From positions 11,780,001-11,844,000 of the forward strand of contig NC_059568.1 in assembly GCF_905220415.1 (NCBI RefSeq): a stretch of 64,000 nucleotides of DNA, in the 5' to 3' direction. Positions within the stretch are counted from its first letter, which is position 1. The number at the start of each line of letters is the position of its first letter. The notes beneath the pieces were generated by a model that saw only the letters and a program-made list of their open reading frames with translations, ran no database searches and was not told where the DNA came from. The translations under genes were made by a program, and so were the position numbers. The DNA comes from Colias croceus (lineage: Eukaryota > Arthropoda > Insecta > Lepidoptera > Pieridae). Positions 10,418-23,371 of this stretch are shown here, one piece after another.

Positions 10418-12803
10418 TAGTCCATTGAAATGTTACATTTTTTTGGCCTGACCTTGCATTTATTAGAGGACGCAATTTTATTTTTTGGATGTGTAGGGGG
10501 GTTCAATGTGAAGCTAAAACCAAGTTTGTGGGGTCGCCACCCTTGTCCCACGGCCGCCATCTTGAAAATAGTGGTTGAAATGGTTTTTACGATATATCTC
10601 TTAAACTATTTATCTGATAAAAAAAAATTGTTAACATTATTTGTTGCAAATTAAATTCTCTACAACTTTGCTCCAGTAACTTTTTGTCGTAGAACTATAA
10701 ATAAAAAATTTATAAGCGAAAATGTTCAGAAATTAGAGCTATTTAAATGTTTCGATAAAATTGTTTTTTATCATTTTACCTTAGATTACAAAATAAAGTA
10801 CAGATGGAGCATGACAACCGCCCGTCGCCCTTGTCAAAGAAAATACGAAATCAAAAACAAATACGTCGCTGCACCAGTGCTATAGCGCATATAGTGTCAT
10901 GAAATATGTCAAAAAGGGTTTGCAATTTTAGTAAAAAAATGCTGTCTTGTGATAATAAAACGCTGTAAAATTTGTTCCCGAAAACAAAAAAAAGATGAAA
11001 CATCGTTTCACAGGTTTTCTGTAGATTATTTGGCTGATTTATTTCTATAAACGAATAATAATTTTACAGATATGAAGGAATACAAAACTTCAACGTATGT
11101 TGCCAGTATTTTGAAAATGAATTTGCCATTTTTATTGGTAAAACGGTAAAATGATTAAAGGATCTTCAGGGTAATGCTGTTGGATTTTTCGATCGTGAAT
11201 GTGATTATTTGTATAGTGCACTAAAGGTTCATGATAATTATTAGATTATTTTAATAAGCATAATACATTATTTTGTTACTTTATAAAGCTTAAAAACGTC
11301 ATAGTCGTTTTCGCTAGCGATTTAATTTATGTGAACTCCATGATGGATATGATGAAAATAAAGTGTGCCGTATTCTCGACTAAAAACTACCGCTATTCTT
11401 ATTCATATATTATGAAAAATAAAAAATTATATAATTATTGTAGTTAATATTGAAACTTTTTTTATGTAATTTATTTAATAAAAAATTGAATACAATTTTT
11501 TTGTCCATATATAACTTTAGTAGGCAGGTACTTTATGTATTAAAAGAATTTAAATAAAAATTAAAACTTGACTTCTCATTTATGTATATACCCTACGTCA
11601 CTACCGCCACTAACATAATAATTCAGATCATTGCAATGAAACCTCACAACTCAAAATCGGTCCAACGGTTTATACTGCAGGGCGTGTCAAAGAAATATTA
11701 TTCATACATCCATAAACTCGAAAAACATAACCCTCTTTTTTCCGTAGTCGGGGAAAAATTTGGGAAATTTTTCAATATCTGGCAACATTACACGCACACA
11801 GAAGCACCGTGTACGTACAGTGCAGCGGCGAAATGACAGCACACATAGCTTTATTGAAAATGACGATAAATTATTCGGTTTAGTTCGGCAACGCTCCATC
11901 TGTCTTTTATTTTGTAATCTAAGCATTTTACGAAGAAATAATATCAGACCATTTTTGTAGATTGTTTTTCGAGGAACAACTTTTACATACAACATTTTTT
12001 CATTACGTCAATAGCTAAGGTTTTACAGCGCTCTGAAATGAGTACTATTTTTCAGTACTCTTAGCTTACGTTATACATATATTATGTGTGTACTAATAAT
12101 TATTTGTCATCAGTAATTGTTTTTTTTTTGTTATTATAATATTTTTAATAATTAATTTTGCAATATTATTAATAATTAATTGTTGACTCTTTTCCCTACC
12201 ACCCAGGAGGTAGAGTCTGGAAGCACGTTTTTTTTTACGTCGAAAAGCAGGGCTGAAATGTTCTGTTCTTGCAGTGCTGCATGGGAAAAGAGCCAATAGC
12301 CAATATATTATGTATAGTTAAGAGTACTGAAAAATAGTACTCACTTCAGAGCGCTGTAAAACCTTAGCTATTGACGTAATGAAAAAATGTTGTATGTAAA
12401 AGTTGTTCCTCGAAAAAAAATCTACAAAAATGGTCTGATATCATTTCTTCGTAAAATGATAAAAAAAAGTTTTATTGAAAAATATAATTATCTCTATTAT
12501 CTGAACATTTTCGCTGATAACTTTTTTATTTATAGTTCTACGACAAAAAGTTACTGCACCAAAATTGTAGAGAATTTAATTTGCAACAAATAATGTTAAC
12601 AAATTTTTTTTATCAGATAAACAGTTTAAGAGATATATCGTATAAACCATATCTTCCGCTATTTTCAAGATGGCGGCCGTGGGACAAGGGTGGCCACCCC
12701 ACAAACTTGGTGATAGCTTCACACTAACCCCCTCTACACATCAAGAAAATAAAATTGCGTCCTCTAAGAAATGCAACCCCAAATGTAACTTTTCAATGGA
12801 CTA
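10418..12803. repeat. Composite fold-back element with two sets of inverted arms
   Basis: The outer arms (about 10418-10790 and 12450-12803) are inverted copies sharing TCCATTGAAA, AGAGGACGCAATTTTATT, ATGGCGGC-type and TAACATTATTTGTTGCAAAT stretches, with small differences. A second inverted pair lies inside: about 11920-12060 against 12310-12465 (shared CAGCGCTCTGAA and GTTGTTCCTCG). A third short pair, 10775-10825 against 11885-11930, shares CAGATGGAGC. The overlaps suggest nested or gene-converted copies of one family. No transposase ORF is seen. Confidence 0.7.
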
Positions 12804-12965
12804 ATACGTGATGTAAGGAACACCGCGAATGTGTTAAGTTCCATTTATCATGATAGTACACAAACTTGTTATGAATAAATAGGTTAAAAACAAATATAAT
12901 TAAATGGTTCAAGGGTAGAAATAAAACTACAAATAACGATGTAAATAAAATTTAATACAATTTTT

Positions 12966-13209
12966 AACCGACTTCAAAAAAAAGGAGGAGGTTATCAATT
13001 CGGCCGGTATGTTTTTTTTTTAATGTATGTACACCGATTACTCCGAGGTTTCTGAACCGATTTACGTGATTCTTTTTTTGTTCGATGCGGGATGGTGTCG
13101 AATTGGTCCCATAAAAATTTTATTCGGATAGGCCCAGTAGTTTTTATTTTATGAGCATTTTTGTCTGTAGGTATTTGTAAATTTTGCAAGTGCAAGTTTG
13201 AAGTCGGTT
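12966..13209. mobile_element. MITE of the AACCGACTTC family
   Basis: Begins AACCGACTTCAAA and ends TTTGAAGTCGGTT, giving clear terminal inverted repeats around 244 bp. A second copy in reverse orientation, interrupted by another MITE, lies at 23372-24180. I recognise the family as widespread in Lepidoptera from memory only. The 66-codon open frame inside it also appears in the second copy and is not a gene. Confidence 0.75.
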
Positions 13210-14154
13210 GTTTTTAACGCAGTTATCGCTTGTTCTTGAGGAAATTTTAAGGTTACAAGAAAACAACGTGTATAACTTTTATTTTAAAAATGGTTTATTT
13301 AGATTTCTGATCAGATAAAAAAGAACAAGAAATAATAAAATTGTGCTAATTTATTACAATCATATCCCCGTGAAACCATTCGGAATAACTTCATGATCTA
13401 CTTTTTACAGTCGATTGGCCGTAAAGCATTAAGATACTGTAGGTATAGATACATTCCGATTTCTTAAACGTTCAAACTTTTCCAATAAAGGTATTTGACG
13501 GGATTCTTAAAAGCCACAGCGAAAATTAAGTTCCGCAAAGTTATACCTTTCTTTGGCTTGTGAATAACTCAAAGTTATTGATTGTCTGGTAAAAATAGAA
13601 AAATTACATGGTCACTTAGGTCTTAGTACGCAAGAGTGAACAATCGATAATTGTTACATATTTAAGGCTTTAACATCATCATATATTGACATCTATAATC
13701 CATCGCTACACGCAGTGTATGTAGTGTTTCAAATATTTGTCTGCTTATAAAGCCTCGTATATTTGAATAGCAAAAATGTTGAATCAACGAGATGCAGAGT
13801 TGCTGGCAACACTGAGTGTTGCAACTTGCAACATTCACCGTTGATACAGTCTGACGAGTCTGCATGTACCTAAACATCGCACCTTAGGAGCGACATGTTT
13901 CCAACAACATTCTCGCTCATAATAATAAAAATTTTTCGATCGTAAAGCACTCTCTGATGCTTCGCATCGTCGTGCAACAAATATTTACCATAGATAGGAA
14001 CAAATTCAATATACAAATATAATATCTTAATGAATTATGAACCTTTTCTTGAAAAATATTATAAAGTATGTATAATGAACATTCCCAGCAAGTTAGGTTT
14101 CAGGAGGATATAAGGCAGTTTTGCAATTGCATACGCGGTATATACCAGCTTATA
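13210..14154. other. Intergenic stretch, no gene seen
   Basis: AT-rich sequence without a credible ORF, tRNA or paired terminal repeats. A short GC-richer patch near 13680-13880 (CATCGCTACACGCAGTG...) has no recognisable coding content. Confidence 0.5.
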
Positions 14155-16522
14155 TATAGGTAAACCAGAATCTGATGGCAATTAGGGAAATCAAAATTTT
14201 GAGTGTGCAACCCTAAGGAAAATGGACGGAACGATCTTGATACTGCTTATTTTTTATTTTGTCCTCAATATCATTAGTCACATTACATAAGTGGACAATA
14301 CTGTACTTAATAATGAGATATCCACTTAATATTATGTAGGTACATACTTACATGTGGGTCGATCAACTTTTATTGGTCCGACGTGTACGGATCATGTCCC
14401 TGAAGGATAATTAATAAACATGAAATCATAAAGAGTTAAATTCGTTTTAATTATATTCCTTTTAATATTTTCTAGCATTATTGCGAACAATATTTTACTT
14501 GTTTTATTAATTTGTGCGTTGTTTCATGGTTGTCGAGGGACTAAATGCAATTTTCCAGTACTATCACATTTGTCCCCATGCCACAATGCATTAACAAACT
14601 TCGCATCACGAACACATACTATCACGACCATAAATACCAAATACACTCCTTGTTTCAGTACATAATTATTGACATCCAAACATACAAACCATTTTTTTTT
14701 TATTGGATATAATACGATTTTCAGGCATTTTACTTTTGTCCCCATAAATCACCTACATGACACAGGTCTCACAGACAACCGTAATTTAGTTATGAAACCA
14801 AAACACATATGGCGCGGTAGATTCCTTAACAACAAGCTAAACACAATAATTAACTGTCGGGCTCAAACGCCACTTTGATTTGTATAAAATCACGGCAACA
14901 GTCGTCCGAGCGTTGTTGGTGAGTGTGGGGTGGCTTTTTTGTCAGTCCGTCAGACAACTGTGATTAAAACGTAAGTACTTGATGCATTGTTATCAATTAT
15001 ACTACACGAGATGCGCTTTCGTCTATATTTTAGTGTGAGCTGAGATTAATATATAAAATAACAATAGTATTTGCTTGGCGGCTCAAAATTTAAAAAATGT
15101 CCCGCGGACAACCAGTCACTTGGTCAACCAAAGTGGTTGTACCATGGACAATTTGGTTGTCCCTAGGACAATAATTATATAAAACTTATACTTTAACAGT
15201 TAAATAGTTCATGTTTTGTTTATTACTCGGCTGTTTCGGGAACACATTTTTATTACGCGATTTTATGTCTAGTTTAATTGTAATTTTAACATTTCAAAAA
15301 TCAAGACGCTACTACTACAACTAAGATGTCCCCATATGAAAATCACATTATACTTCATTCATTCAGTTTTATCGAGAATCAGTTCATTTTAATTAAGTAA
15401 AATCAATAATACGATACGTAACAACCTCGCCTTAATAGATTTTTTGTAAAAAATATCACTATTTCCGCTTTACTGAAACTTTTTTATATATGAAACATTA
15501 TTTGGTTGTTCAAAAGACATCATTCGTTTCAATTTTAATAAAAATATTTCGTATTTTGGGTGTAAATAGAACAAATATCAAAATATTATTTATTATTTAA
15601 TATTAGAAGAATTTGTTTTAATTCTTAAGGGAATTTAACATTTAAAAAAGTACTATTGTGTAAGTTGTCCAAAGGACATTATTTCCCGTGAATAGATCGG
15701 TTCGTGAAGTTAAATCCACAAATGTATTTAATCAACATCACTGCTGCTTATATAATCTTAATCTACGAAGAATTATCTTCTAAATGAAATAGTAAAATGC
15801 TGAAAATTAAGTAAAAAAAAAAAAATACGAGAAAATTATGATCGGGACCTTTAAAAATTGATTGACCCATGTATAATATAGTTACAATTATACATATTAC
15901 TTTCACACAGGTAATACATATTATTATTTACACATACCTATATTTGTATATTCATTATCAGTATGCCATGTGAAAATATCGATATAATGATAATGTAGAT
16001 CAAAACTGCTTATAATTTTTTATAAAGTAAAATAAAAATAAAATAAAACTATGTTTATTTTCGTAAGTATAAACAGATACACACATTATAAAATTGACTT
16101 GGACAGCTTGGACTTGAAGAATAGCCGTATTGGAAACTCCTGTAATAAGTTTTCATAAAATTATATTCTAATCAACAAACAATATTATAGTTACCTACAT
16201 ATAATATTTTTTAATTTAAAGTATCAAAACGAGTAAGTCCAATTTACCAATAAAATCTTCAAAATTTAAAATTGTGATGTGTTTGACCCTTCTTCATCGA
16301 ATGTTTTTCTATACACATTATAAACAACACCTCTTGCTTGTGATCGCAGCGGCTTTTTCGACATTTTCGAAGATTTTTTAGACAAAATCCTAAAAATTAT
16401 TCATCAACTGCAAAAAAGACAAATAATTTGACAACCAATTTGATAGTTGTCAAATAAGTTGCCACATGAAAATCTTTTATTTCTTAAATATAAATATGCC
16501 ATCAGATTCTGGTAGACCTATA
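14155..16522. mobile_element. TIR DNA element interrupted by a second element
   Basis: Ends are inverted repeats: TATAGGTAAACCAGAATC on the left and GATTCTGGTAGACCTATA on the right. Related sequence in the opposite orientation, without the internal insertion, occurs at about 32885-33580 and 46750-47445. The interior is split at 14356-15868 by another element. No transposase frame is visible. Confidence 0.6.
14356..15868. mobile_element. Nested 1.5-kb TIR element with ATGT target duplication
   Basis: The left end reads GGGTCGATCAACTTTTATTG; the right end reads CTTTAAAAATTGATTGACCC, an imperfect inverted copy. ATGT flanks both ends (14352-14355, 15869-15872). In the related copies near 33350 and 47212 the site is uninterrupted (TTATACATGTAAGTATG), so this is a real insertion. 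Open frames inside are short and unrecognised. Confidence 0.65.
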
Positions 16523-18339
16523 AAAATCTAAACCTCTTTATAATTATAATAATGCAAATGCAATGTACAGAGATTTACAACAATTATAAAATATTGTACA
16601 ATAAGCGCGCATTTACGATTTTATCATGTTTCAGATTTTCTTCTTTTTTTTTGTACTATGATGATTTCGGCTCGTTCACAGCCACCGTTGCTTTGTGTTG
16701 TATTGCTTACTTGAGTTTTGTTTTAATATTCCACGGACGGTAATAGAAGGTACAAATAATGATTTACGAGCAGCTTGAGAACTAAAAGGCTTACAAAAAT
16801 ATTTTCAATATCATACAAATCTATAATCTCTAATTGACTAACTAGAAAATAATAACGTACTTTGTGCTAAGTATACGAGTTTCATATAAATCTATTGCCT
16901 GTGTGGTTACGGTGTCGCCAGTATAAGGCGATAAAGCATAATATAATGACTACTATTTTCTTCAAAAACAAACAACAAAAATAGTTTAATGATGTCGAGA
17001 CAATCGAATTAGTCTGATATACATATTAATAACTATTGATCTAATGTAAAAATATTGTATAGAATTAAAAAGCATCAACTAGCTATCTAAGATCTATGTT
17101 AACCAAAACTTAAATAAATAAATAAATTCCTTAACTAACATGAAATATGGTGATATAAAGACATTACCTAGAATTTAGAATATTGGATGGAAAATTGTGA
17201 TAACAATTATAGGAATTCTATTTATTAAAGTGCTATTAGGAATCTGATTATTGAATTACTTCTAATATAGCAATAGCCATTCCTAATTATTTATTTTTCT
17301 TACATTTTTATGTGCTATAATAATAATAATATATTGCTTTAATTTTACCAACATCGATACAATATAAATAGAGTAAAATATTATGCATTTTATTCAGGGT
17401 GTGCTCTCACTAGGCAAACGTCAACCTACCATGTAATCTTTTTAAAATCAGAGTATGTTGTGTTTCCCTTACGGATTAATTGATTAACCTTTATAACAAA
17501 CTATACAACTGCAAAACGTCGATATCCTTTCTCGTTCAATTATATTTTTGTGTTTTAGAATATTGAGAATAAGTGTTATTATTAGCTGATTAGACAACAG
17601 ATATTTCTCACTTGCCGAGTTAGAACACAGCCTTATACAAGAGGGCACTGACATATTTCCGATACTTTTACAATAAGGCATTTTACAATATTTTCTCTTC
17701 AATTATGATTTCTCGAATATAAAGCGCATACGAAGTACATACAATGAAAATACTTCCTTCTACAAAATATTTTCACTACTGTGAATATTGCAATTCGTGA
17801 AATCAAATACCTATAGGTTTTAAATTTAAACATCATGCTTTTGCTATAATATATTATGATGTTTAAAAAATCTCCTTTTGATATTAAATTTCGAATTATT
17901 GCTCTTACGACGACATTAAAGTCATGCTTAATATGAGGACTTTGCTAAGAGAAATGTATTTCATAAAATTTAACAATCTTAAATGTAACAATAAGTTAAA
18001 TTTCCAAATCAATAATGTTTATGTCTTAAAAACAGGATAGACTTGGAATGTATAAAATGGCTCCAGAGTGGAGTACACAATTATATAAAGTATTAAAAAA
18101 TATACTTCATGTACATCACTCTGAACAATATTAAAATAACAGTAGCAAAATGACTTCAATAAAATATTGTGCTAGCATAATATGCCAATAATTTAAGTCA
18201 TTTATAAATTCTACGAGCTACAGCTAATAATTCCGAACAGGCAAAAAACGCGATTTGTACAAATGATCACACCATTATCGTATAACCTACTATCACTGGG
18301 ATTTGTTGGCGAGAAAGTTTATAGAAAAATAACGTTATG
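16523..18339. other. Intergenic stretch, partly ABHD13 3' UTR
   Basis: AT-rich with no recognisable ORF or paired repeats. On the minus strand this is downstream of the ABHD13 stop, so an unknown part is its 3' UTR; TTTATT (AATAAA on the minus strand) occurs near 17388. Confidence 0.4.
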
Positions 18340-20794
18340 CTATACTATGTGCACAATCTTGTGGTTTTTGTCTTCGTTGTCGAAAAACGTTGCTATATTA
18401 TCTGGTAGAGGTGGGACATTGACAAGGAATTGTTGTATATTGGTGTAATAGTCTCTACACGTCCATGTGTCGTCGTGTCCACCTCCTGGCAGCTCGGCTA
18501 GCTTCTTGCAAACCGCACCACACCTGTGGTACAACTCTTTGGCCATTCGCGGCGGAACTAACCCGTCTTTCGTGCCGCATATCACCAAAGTCGGTGTTAA
18601 TACCTGACCTATCTTCTTTAGCGACAAATACTGCAAGGAATAGGTTGGTCATATGAAAAAATGATTTTGGTTTAACCCGTGGGACAAAGTGAAAGAAGAG
18701 CAATGAAGATTGAAGGCAATTGGAGGAAGCCTTTTGCAACAAAGCAAACAGATTATTTTAAATGGTGTTTAATTGAAAACCTTTTTTTTATTATTATTAT
18801 ATTATTAATATCAATATAAAAAAAAATATAAAAAAGGGATTGCCATAATGAAAGAAGCTGAAGTATATAATAATGTAATATGAGAACTTATTTTGATTAG
18901 ATAGGTAATTAATTCTGATATGCTCATTAAAGTTGCAAGCAATAAAATAATACTAATTTTGTTACAAACAAAATGCAACTAGATGGATCATCACAGAATG
19001 CACTGGGCAATAACATTCTTTTGTTCAGAAATTAAACTCTATTAAAACATTATCATAAACTTGGGGATTGACACTCTTTTTAGCATTAACTCATATCATA
19101 TATCAAATACTAATGATAACAAAATTTTACTCAGGTATCAAATTATCTACACTACAACTAAACCTATCTTATCTATCTTGTAGTAAAGTTAAATCTTTTC
19201 ACATTTGATAGCTTCAAAATTAAAAATTATTGACTAAATGTTACCTTGTTTTTGTGACAGAATTGGGGCAACCACAAGAGACACTTCCATTTCAAATAAA
19301 TTTTAGCCATATCAGGAATACTTGTAAAAGTATTTTCAACAACCAAAGCCCATACTTTATTCCTGTTTTCCAATCTGGATGCCAGATCTATAGCAATAGC
19401 TCCACCTAAGGAAGCCACATTAATTTTTTATTAATTATGAAAATGAAATACAATTTGCACAGTAGCAATTACAGAATAAATCATAAATGTTGCAGAATAT
19501 TGCTAAAATTGGATAGCTCACCTAAAGACCTTCCAAACAATAATATTTTTCCACGGTCAATATCACTTCTTTGCATGATATAATCAAAGGCAGTTTGTGC
19601 ATCTATATATAGCCCTTGCTCTGATGGCATGCCCTCAGAGAGACCATAGCCTCTATATTCCACCATTAGAATGTTTATGCTCAACTTATGATAAAACCCA
19701 GACACATTTGCTAATCTAAAACATATGTAAATAGACATAAGTTGTAAAATTAATAGAATGTAATACAAAACTAGGTTTTAACAGCTTCTCTTTGGTTATA
19801 ACTGTGAAAAGTAACACAAATTAAATATTACGTGAACCATTCATTTTGGAATGTATGGGAACTTAACAGTTACCTTTTTTTTTATAGTGGGGAAATCTTC
19901 CAAAGATACCCACGGCCCCCGGGAAGGAGCCGTGGGTTATGTTAGATTCTTACCGACTAAAACCCCACTGTGTTCCGTCGAGCCACTTTAATGATGGGGC
20001 CGCGGGTATTGATTAGAATTCTTCCGCGACCCCAACTGAACATGGTGAGGTAACTGAACAGTTACCTCACCATGCATGACATTGCTAAAGAATAGCAATA
20101 CAAAGCAAAGATATTTGTATGAAGATGTGTATGTCTTTGTTTGTTTTTGATGCAATATAATATTTATTAAAAGAGATGGTGTGGAATAAATTGACATAGT
20201 AAATTATTAAAAAGTATAAAAGTGATACTGACCTCTGCCCCATGTTACCAGCGTTCCCATGAAAGAAAATCATTGTAGGTATGTGATTGCTATTTGTTGG
20301 CTGCTTAATTAAAAACATATGTATTTTTACTCCATCTTTACTCTTTATTTTGATACTTTCATAAGGCAATTTATAATTACTCGGTTGTAGGACAAAAGCT
20401 CTTGAATCTGGTGGGTCATTAGGGTAATACAGTAATAAATCTTGAGCATTGTAAAGGATACCTGTAAATGTATTTGATATTATTTTTATAGCCTTTTGAT
20501 TACAGAGATGGCTCAGCAAAATAAGGTTGTTTTATCAACATTAGTAAATTGTTTAGGTTATAATTGATTTATGACAAAAGTTGTTTTATTTCAAAATGAT
20601 ACCAATTTAAATACCTTAATTATTTTTTTATCTCTTTAATAGAACATAGTTATATATTTACCAGATACTCCTAAAATGAACACGAGGGCAGCGATTGCAA
20701 AGCCATAAAACCAATACGTTATAACACTAGAAAGCAAAATAAACGCTGCTACAATCCATAGCTTGTATAAAATCACTCGAAGTATGTGACACAT
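18340..20794 (-). CDS. ABHD13: Alpha/beta hydrolase domain-containing protein 13-like
   Basis: Exons (minus): 20794-20662, 20461-20233, 19715-19522, 19405-19245, 18630-18340. The joined frame gives 335 residues, close to vertebrate ABHD13 (about 337), with GT..AG introns. The N-terminus has a long hydrophobic segment (residues about 8-40), so it is a single-pass membrane anchor. The hydrolase fold shows the oxyanion motif HGNAGNMGQ near residue 112, YRGYG, the nucleophile elbow GRSLGG with Ser184, Asp261 in GTKDGLVPP and His291 in GGGHDDTW, so the catalytic triad is complete. The start is the first in-frame ATG; no upstream in-frame ATG was found. The family (bem46-like) is membrane-associated serine hydrolases, with later reports of protein depalmitoylation; the substrate here is not shown. 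Confidence 0.96.
19866..20075. repeat. Short dispersed repeat in an ABHD13 intron, ending in a perfect hairpin
   Basis: A GC-richer island in an AT-rich intron, with CCCACGGCCCCCGGGAAG and CCGTGGGTTATG, ending in a perfect inverted repeat at 20041-20074 (arms CATGGTGAGGTAACT, loop GAAC). CAGTTACCT occurs at both the left edge and in the hairpin. It looks like a short non-autonomous element; I cannot name the family. Confidence 0.5.
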
Positions 20795-21199
20795 GTTTTT
20801 AATGCTTCGCAATTGTAATGGTAAACCATCATAAGAAGAATTTAAGAATAAAAGCAATATTTTTATTGCAATTCAATGCTTTAAATATTTCTAAATAGGT
20901 ACAATATGGTCACAAATATCAACAACAACGAAAGTTCATTTTGGGGAAAACTAAAAGGAATACAAAAATATTTTAAAAACTATTATGTAAATAAATATAC
21001 ATAATTTTTTTGAATTTATGTTGACGTTCGTAGTTTGTCCACGAAAAACAACAACTAAAAACTTAAAAAGTGGCCATAATCTACTAATCTTTGGTAGTGG
21101 CCATGAAAGAAGGCCTACGGCGAGAGCTGGAACGAAATTTGACAGGTCATGAGTGAGTTTTTTTTTTTTTTTTTGGTTTTCATGCAAGAAGCTTAAAGC
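20795..21199. promoter_or_regulatory. Upstream region of ABHD13
   Basis: This holds the 5' UTR and promoter of ABHD13 by position. No clear TATA box or initiator could be assigned. A T-run at about 21158-21175 precedes the repeat cluster. Confidence 0.3.
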
Positions 21200-21540
21200 A
21201 GGCTACTCACGATTCAATTTCAGTAACAATCTGTAGACACAATCTGCAGTGAGCTGACAGATTGTGTCGTCAATAGTATAGTTGAGGGCACGTTGGGGGC
21301 GTAACCCAACATGTTGCGTATTGGATCGGCGCGGAAGCAACCAGACAAATTGTCTCAGCAGATTGTGTGCGTGTTGAAACGTGAGTATTGTGATTGCTCC
21401 AATCTCGGCTCAATCGCGCTGCCGCGTTAACTAAAAGGCCCTACTCACGGTTCAACACAACCAACAATCTGCTGAAACAATTTGTTGCAGTCGCGATTGA
21501 GCGTTCTCTACTCACGATTCATCCAACCCTCAATCTTCAA
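21200..21540. mobile_element. MITE cluster of the CCTACTCACGATT family
   Basis: Starts GGCTACTCACGATTCAAT and includes further terminal-like blocks (GGCCCTACTCACGGTTCA near 21437, CTCTACTCACGATTCATC near 21507). Bases about 21200-21425 reappear as reverse complement at about 45950-46178, and parts recur at 34388-35036. No coding content. Confidence 0.7.
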
Positions 21541-23371
21541 AATTCTCCATAATTTTAGTATATCTATATATATATTCTTTATTTTTTTTTTTTTTTATAT
21601 TTATAGTGTACTCAAAATTCACCATTATAAACTCGATTCTATATACTATAAGCCAAGGTTTAAAAAAATAAGTTGGTAGTCAGTCCCTTAAACCTGCGCA
21701 GTTTCACATCTAGGTGGGGCCACAAGAAAAATAGCTCAATTATTACGGTACCGCTTTCTTTACTTTTCCAACTGTTTTATTTTATTTCTTTTTTATATTA
21801 AATAGTGTACTCTTTATAAATAATCAATTTTATTGTAAAGGATGAGATTATGAGGCGTGCACTTTTGGATTTTCCAAACTATTTTACACTATGCATTCCA
21901 AATTACTCGATTACCCTAAAAATTTTTCGCCTTTTATCGAATGAGCAAAACTAGCTTCAACCAACTTGTCAAATACAATACTCTTTTAAGTTTTCCTTAT
22001 AAAGTGGAGGGCGTTTTTCGACTTCCTCGATCAAAGTTACGATCGAAAATTCCGAAATAAGCGACTGAGAATTGAGCGACGCCATTTTACAAAACACGTG
22101 CGGCCGACCATTCGCTGTCAAAGCTCGGAGCGAACTGAACATGAACTGAACTATTGGCCTATGTCCGTATATACATAGTAGTCTTTGGCCTAGTCGGCCG
22201 ACTAAAAAATCGTCGTGTGTGCGCGTGTGGTAGGGAGCCAATACTGATTATACAGTCGGCCGATAGTTTGCCGACAGTTTAGTTTGAATTGAATCGGGAA
22301 GCCCATCAAACTTGTTTATCGGCCGATACCTAATCGTCATAGTGTGCGCATTTGCTTACATATGCGTACTGATTAAGAGCCCGACCAAACTATCTGCCGA
22401 TAAAAAGTCTGTGGTCTGCGGGGGCTCTTATATTCGATCGTTTTTAAAAACAATATTAGAAATTACTTTTTTCTACAGTATTAACAATGTAATATTTGTT
22501 ATACATATATTAAATCTTCGACACGGCGGGGAACACCAATATTGAATGTCATTGGGCGACAGCAGAATCAAAGAGTAAAGTAATTTGAATATAATGTTCG
22601 ACACTGGAAAACAATATCTGAAGACGAGCCAAGCGAACAAGCGACGGGCACTATTTGACTATAAGGTGTAGAGTTTGTGAAGTTAGGCCTTGTAGAGTTA
22701 GGGCGTGTAGTGTTAGAAGCTTGGCTCTACATGAGATCTGATAACTTTTTGACAGTGCGAGTCATATGGGCTCGTCTTGGCAACATTTTACATGAAAATG
22801 TTTTTGGTGGGATGGTTTATGTCTTATCTGTATTTCCCATTTTCCTTTGTTTTCTGCGGTCAAATCATATTCGATTAATTTCTTTTTGAACTTCTAGGAT
22901 AATAAAATTATACAGATGAATACAAATAAAATAAAACGATCCAATTACGAAAAAAATTTATTAGAAAAATTTTAATAGCGTAGTTGAAAATTTGGCTCAA
23001 AACCATCATCTCTCACCAACATAATTCTAGTAACTTGTTCATCTGTAAAATATAAAAATTATAGATAAATATTTATATCTAACACATAAATAATATTACC
23101 CGTGAACCGCTAAATCAATTGCATATATTCATCCTTTGCTTATTAACTGTAATAAAATATACAATGATGCACTTATTATAAGTAATATAAAAATACAAGT
23201 GATACAAATTATCCGTTCCGTCCTTAGTTTTAGTTCCGTCCGTTTCTATGATGTCTTAAAGATTTCTCAAAAGGCTTCGAATTGAGCAGAATTATCTTTT
23301 GGAGTGTTTTGATTAGAATTTTATTGCGCTTCACAAATAACACAAGTCTATATATTATCTGCGTTAAAAAC
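21541..23371. other. Intergenic stretch with a TCGGCCGAC repeat
   Basis: Mostly AT-rich. Between about 22190 and 22345 the motif TCGGCCGA/GTCGGCCGAC recurs several times with a TGTGTGCGC-like block on both sides, suggesting a decayed short inverted-repeat element. No gene recognised. Confidence 0.35.
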
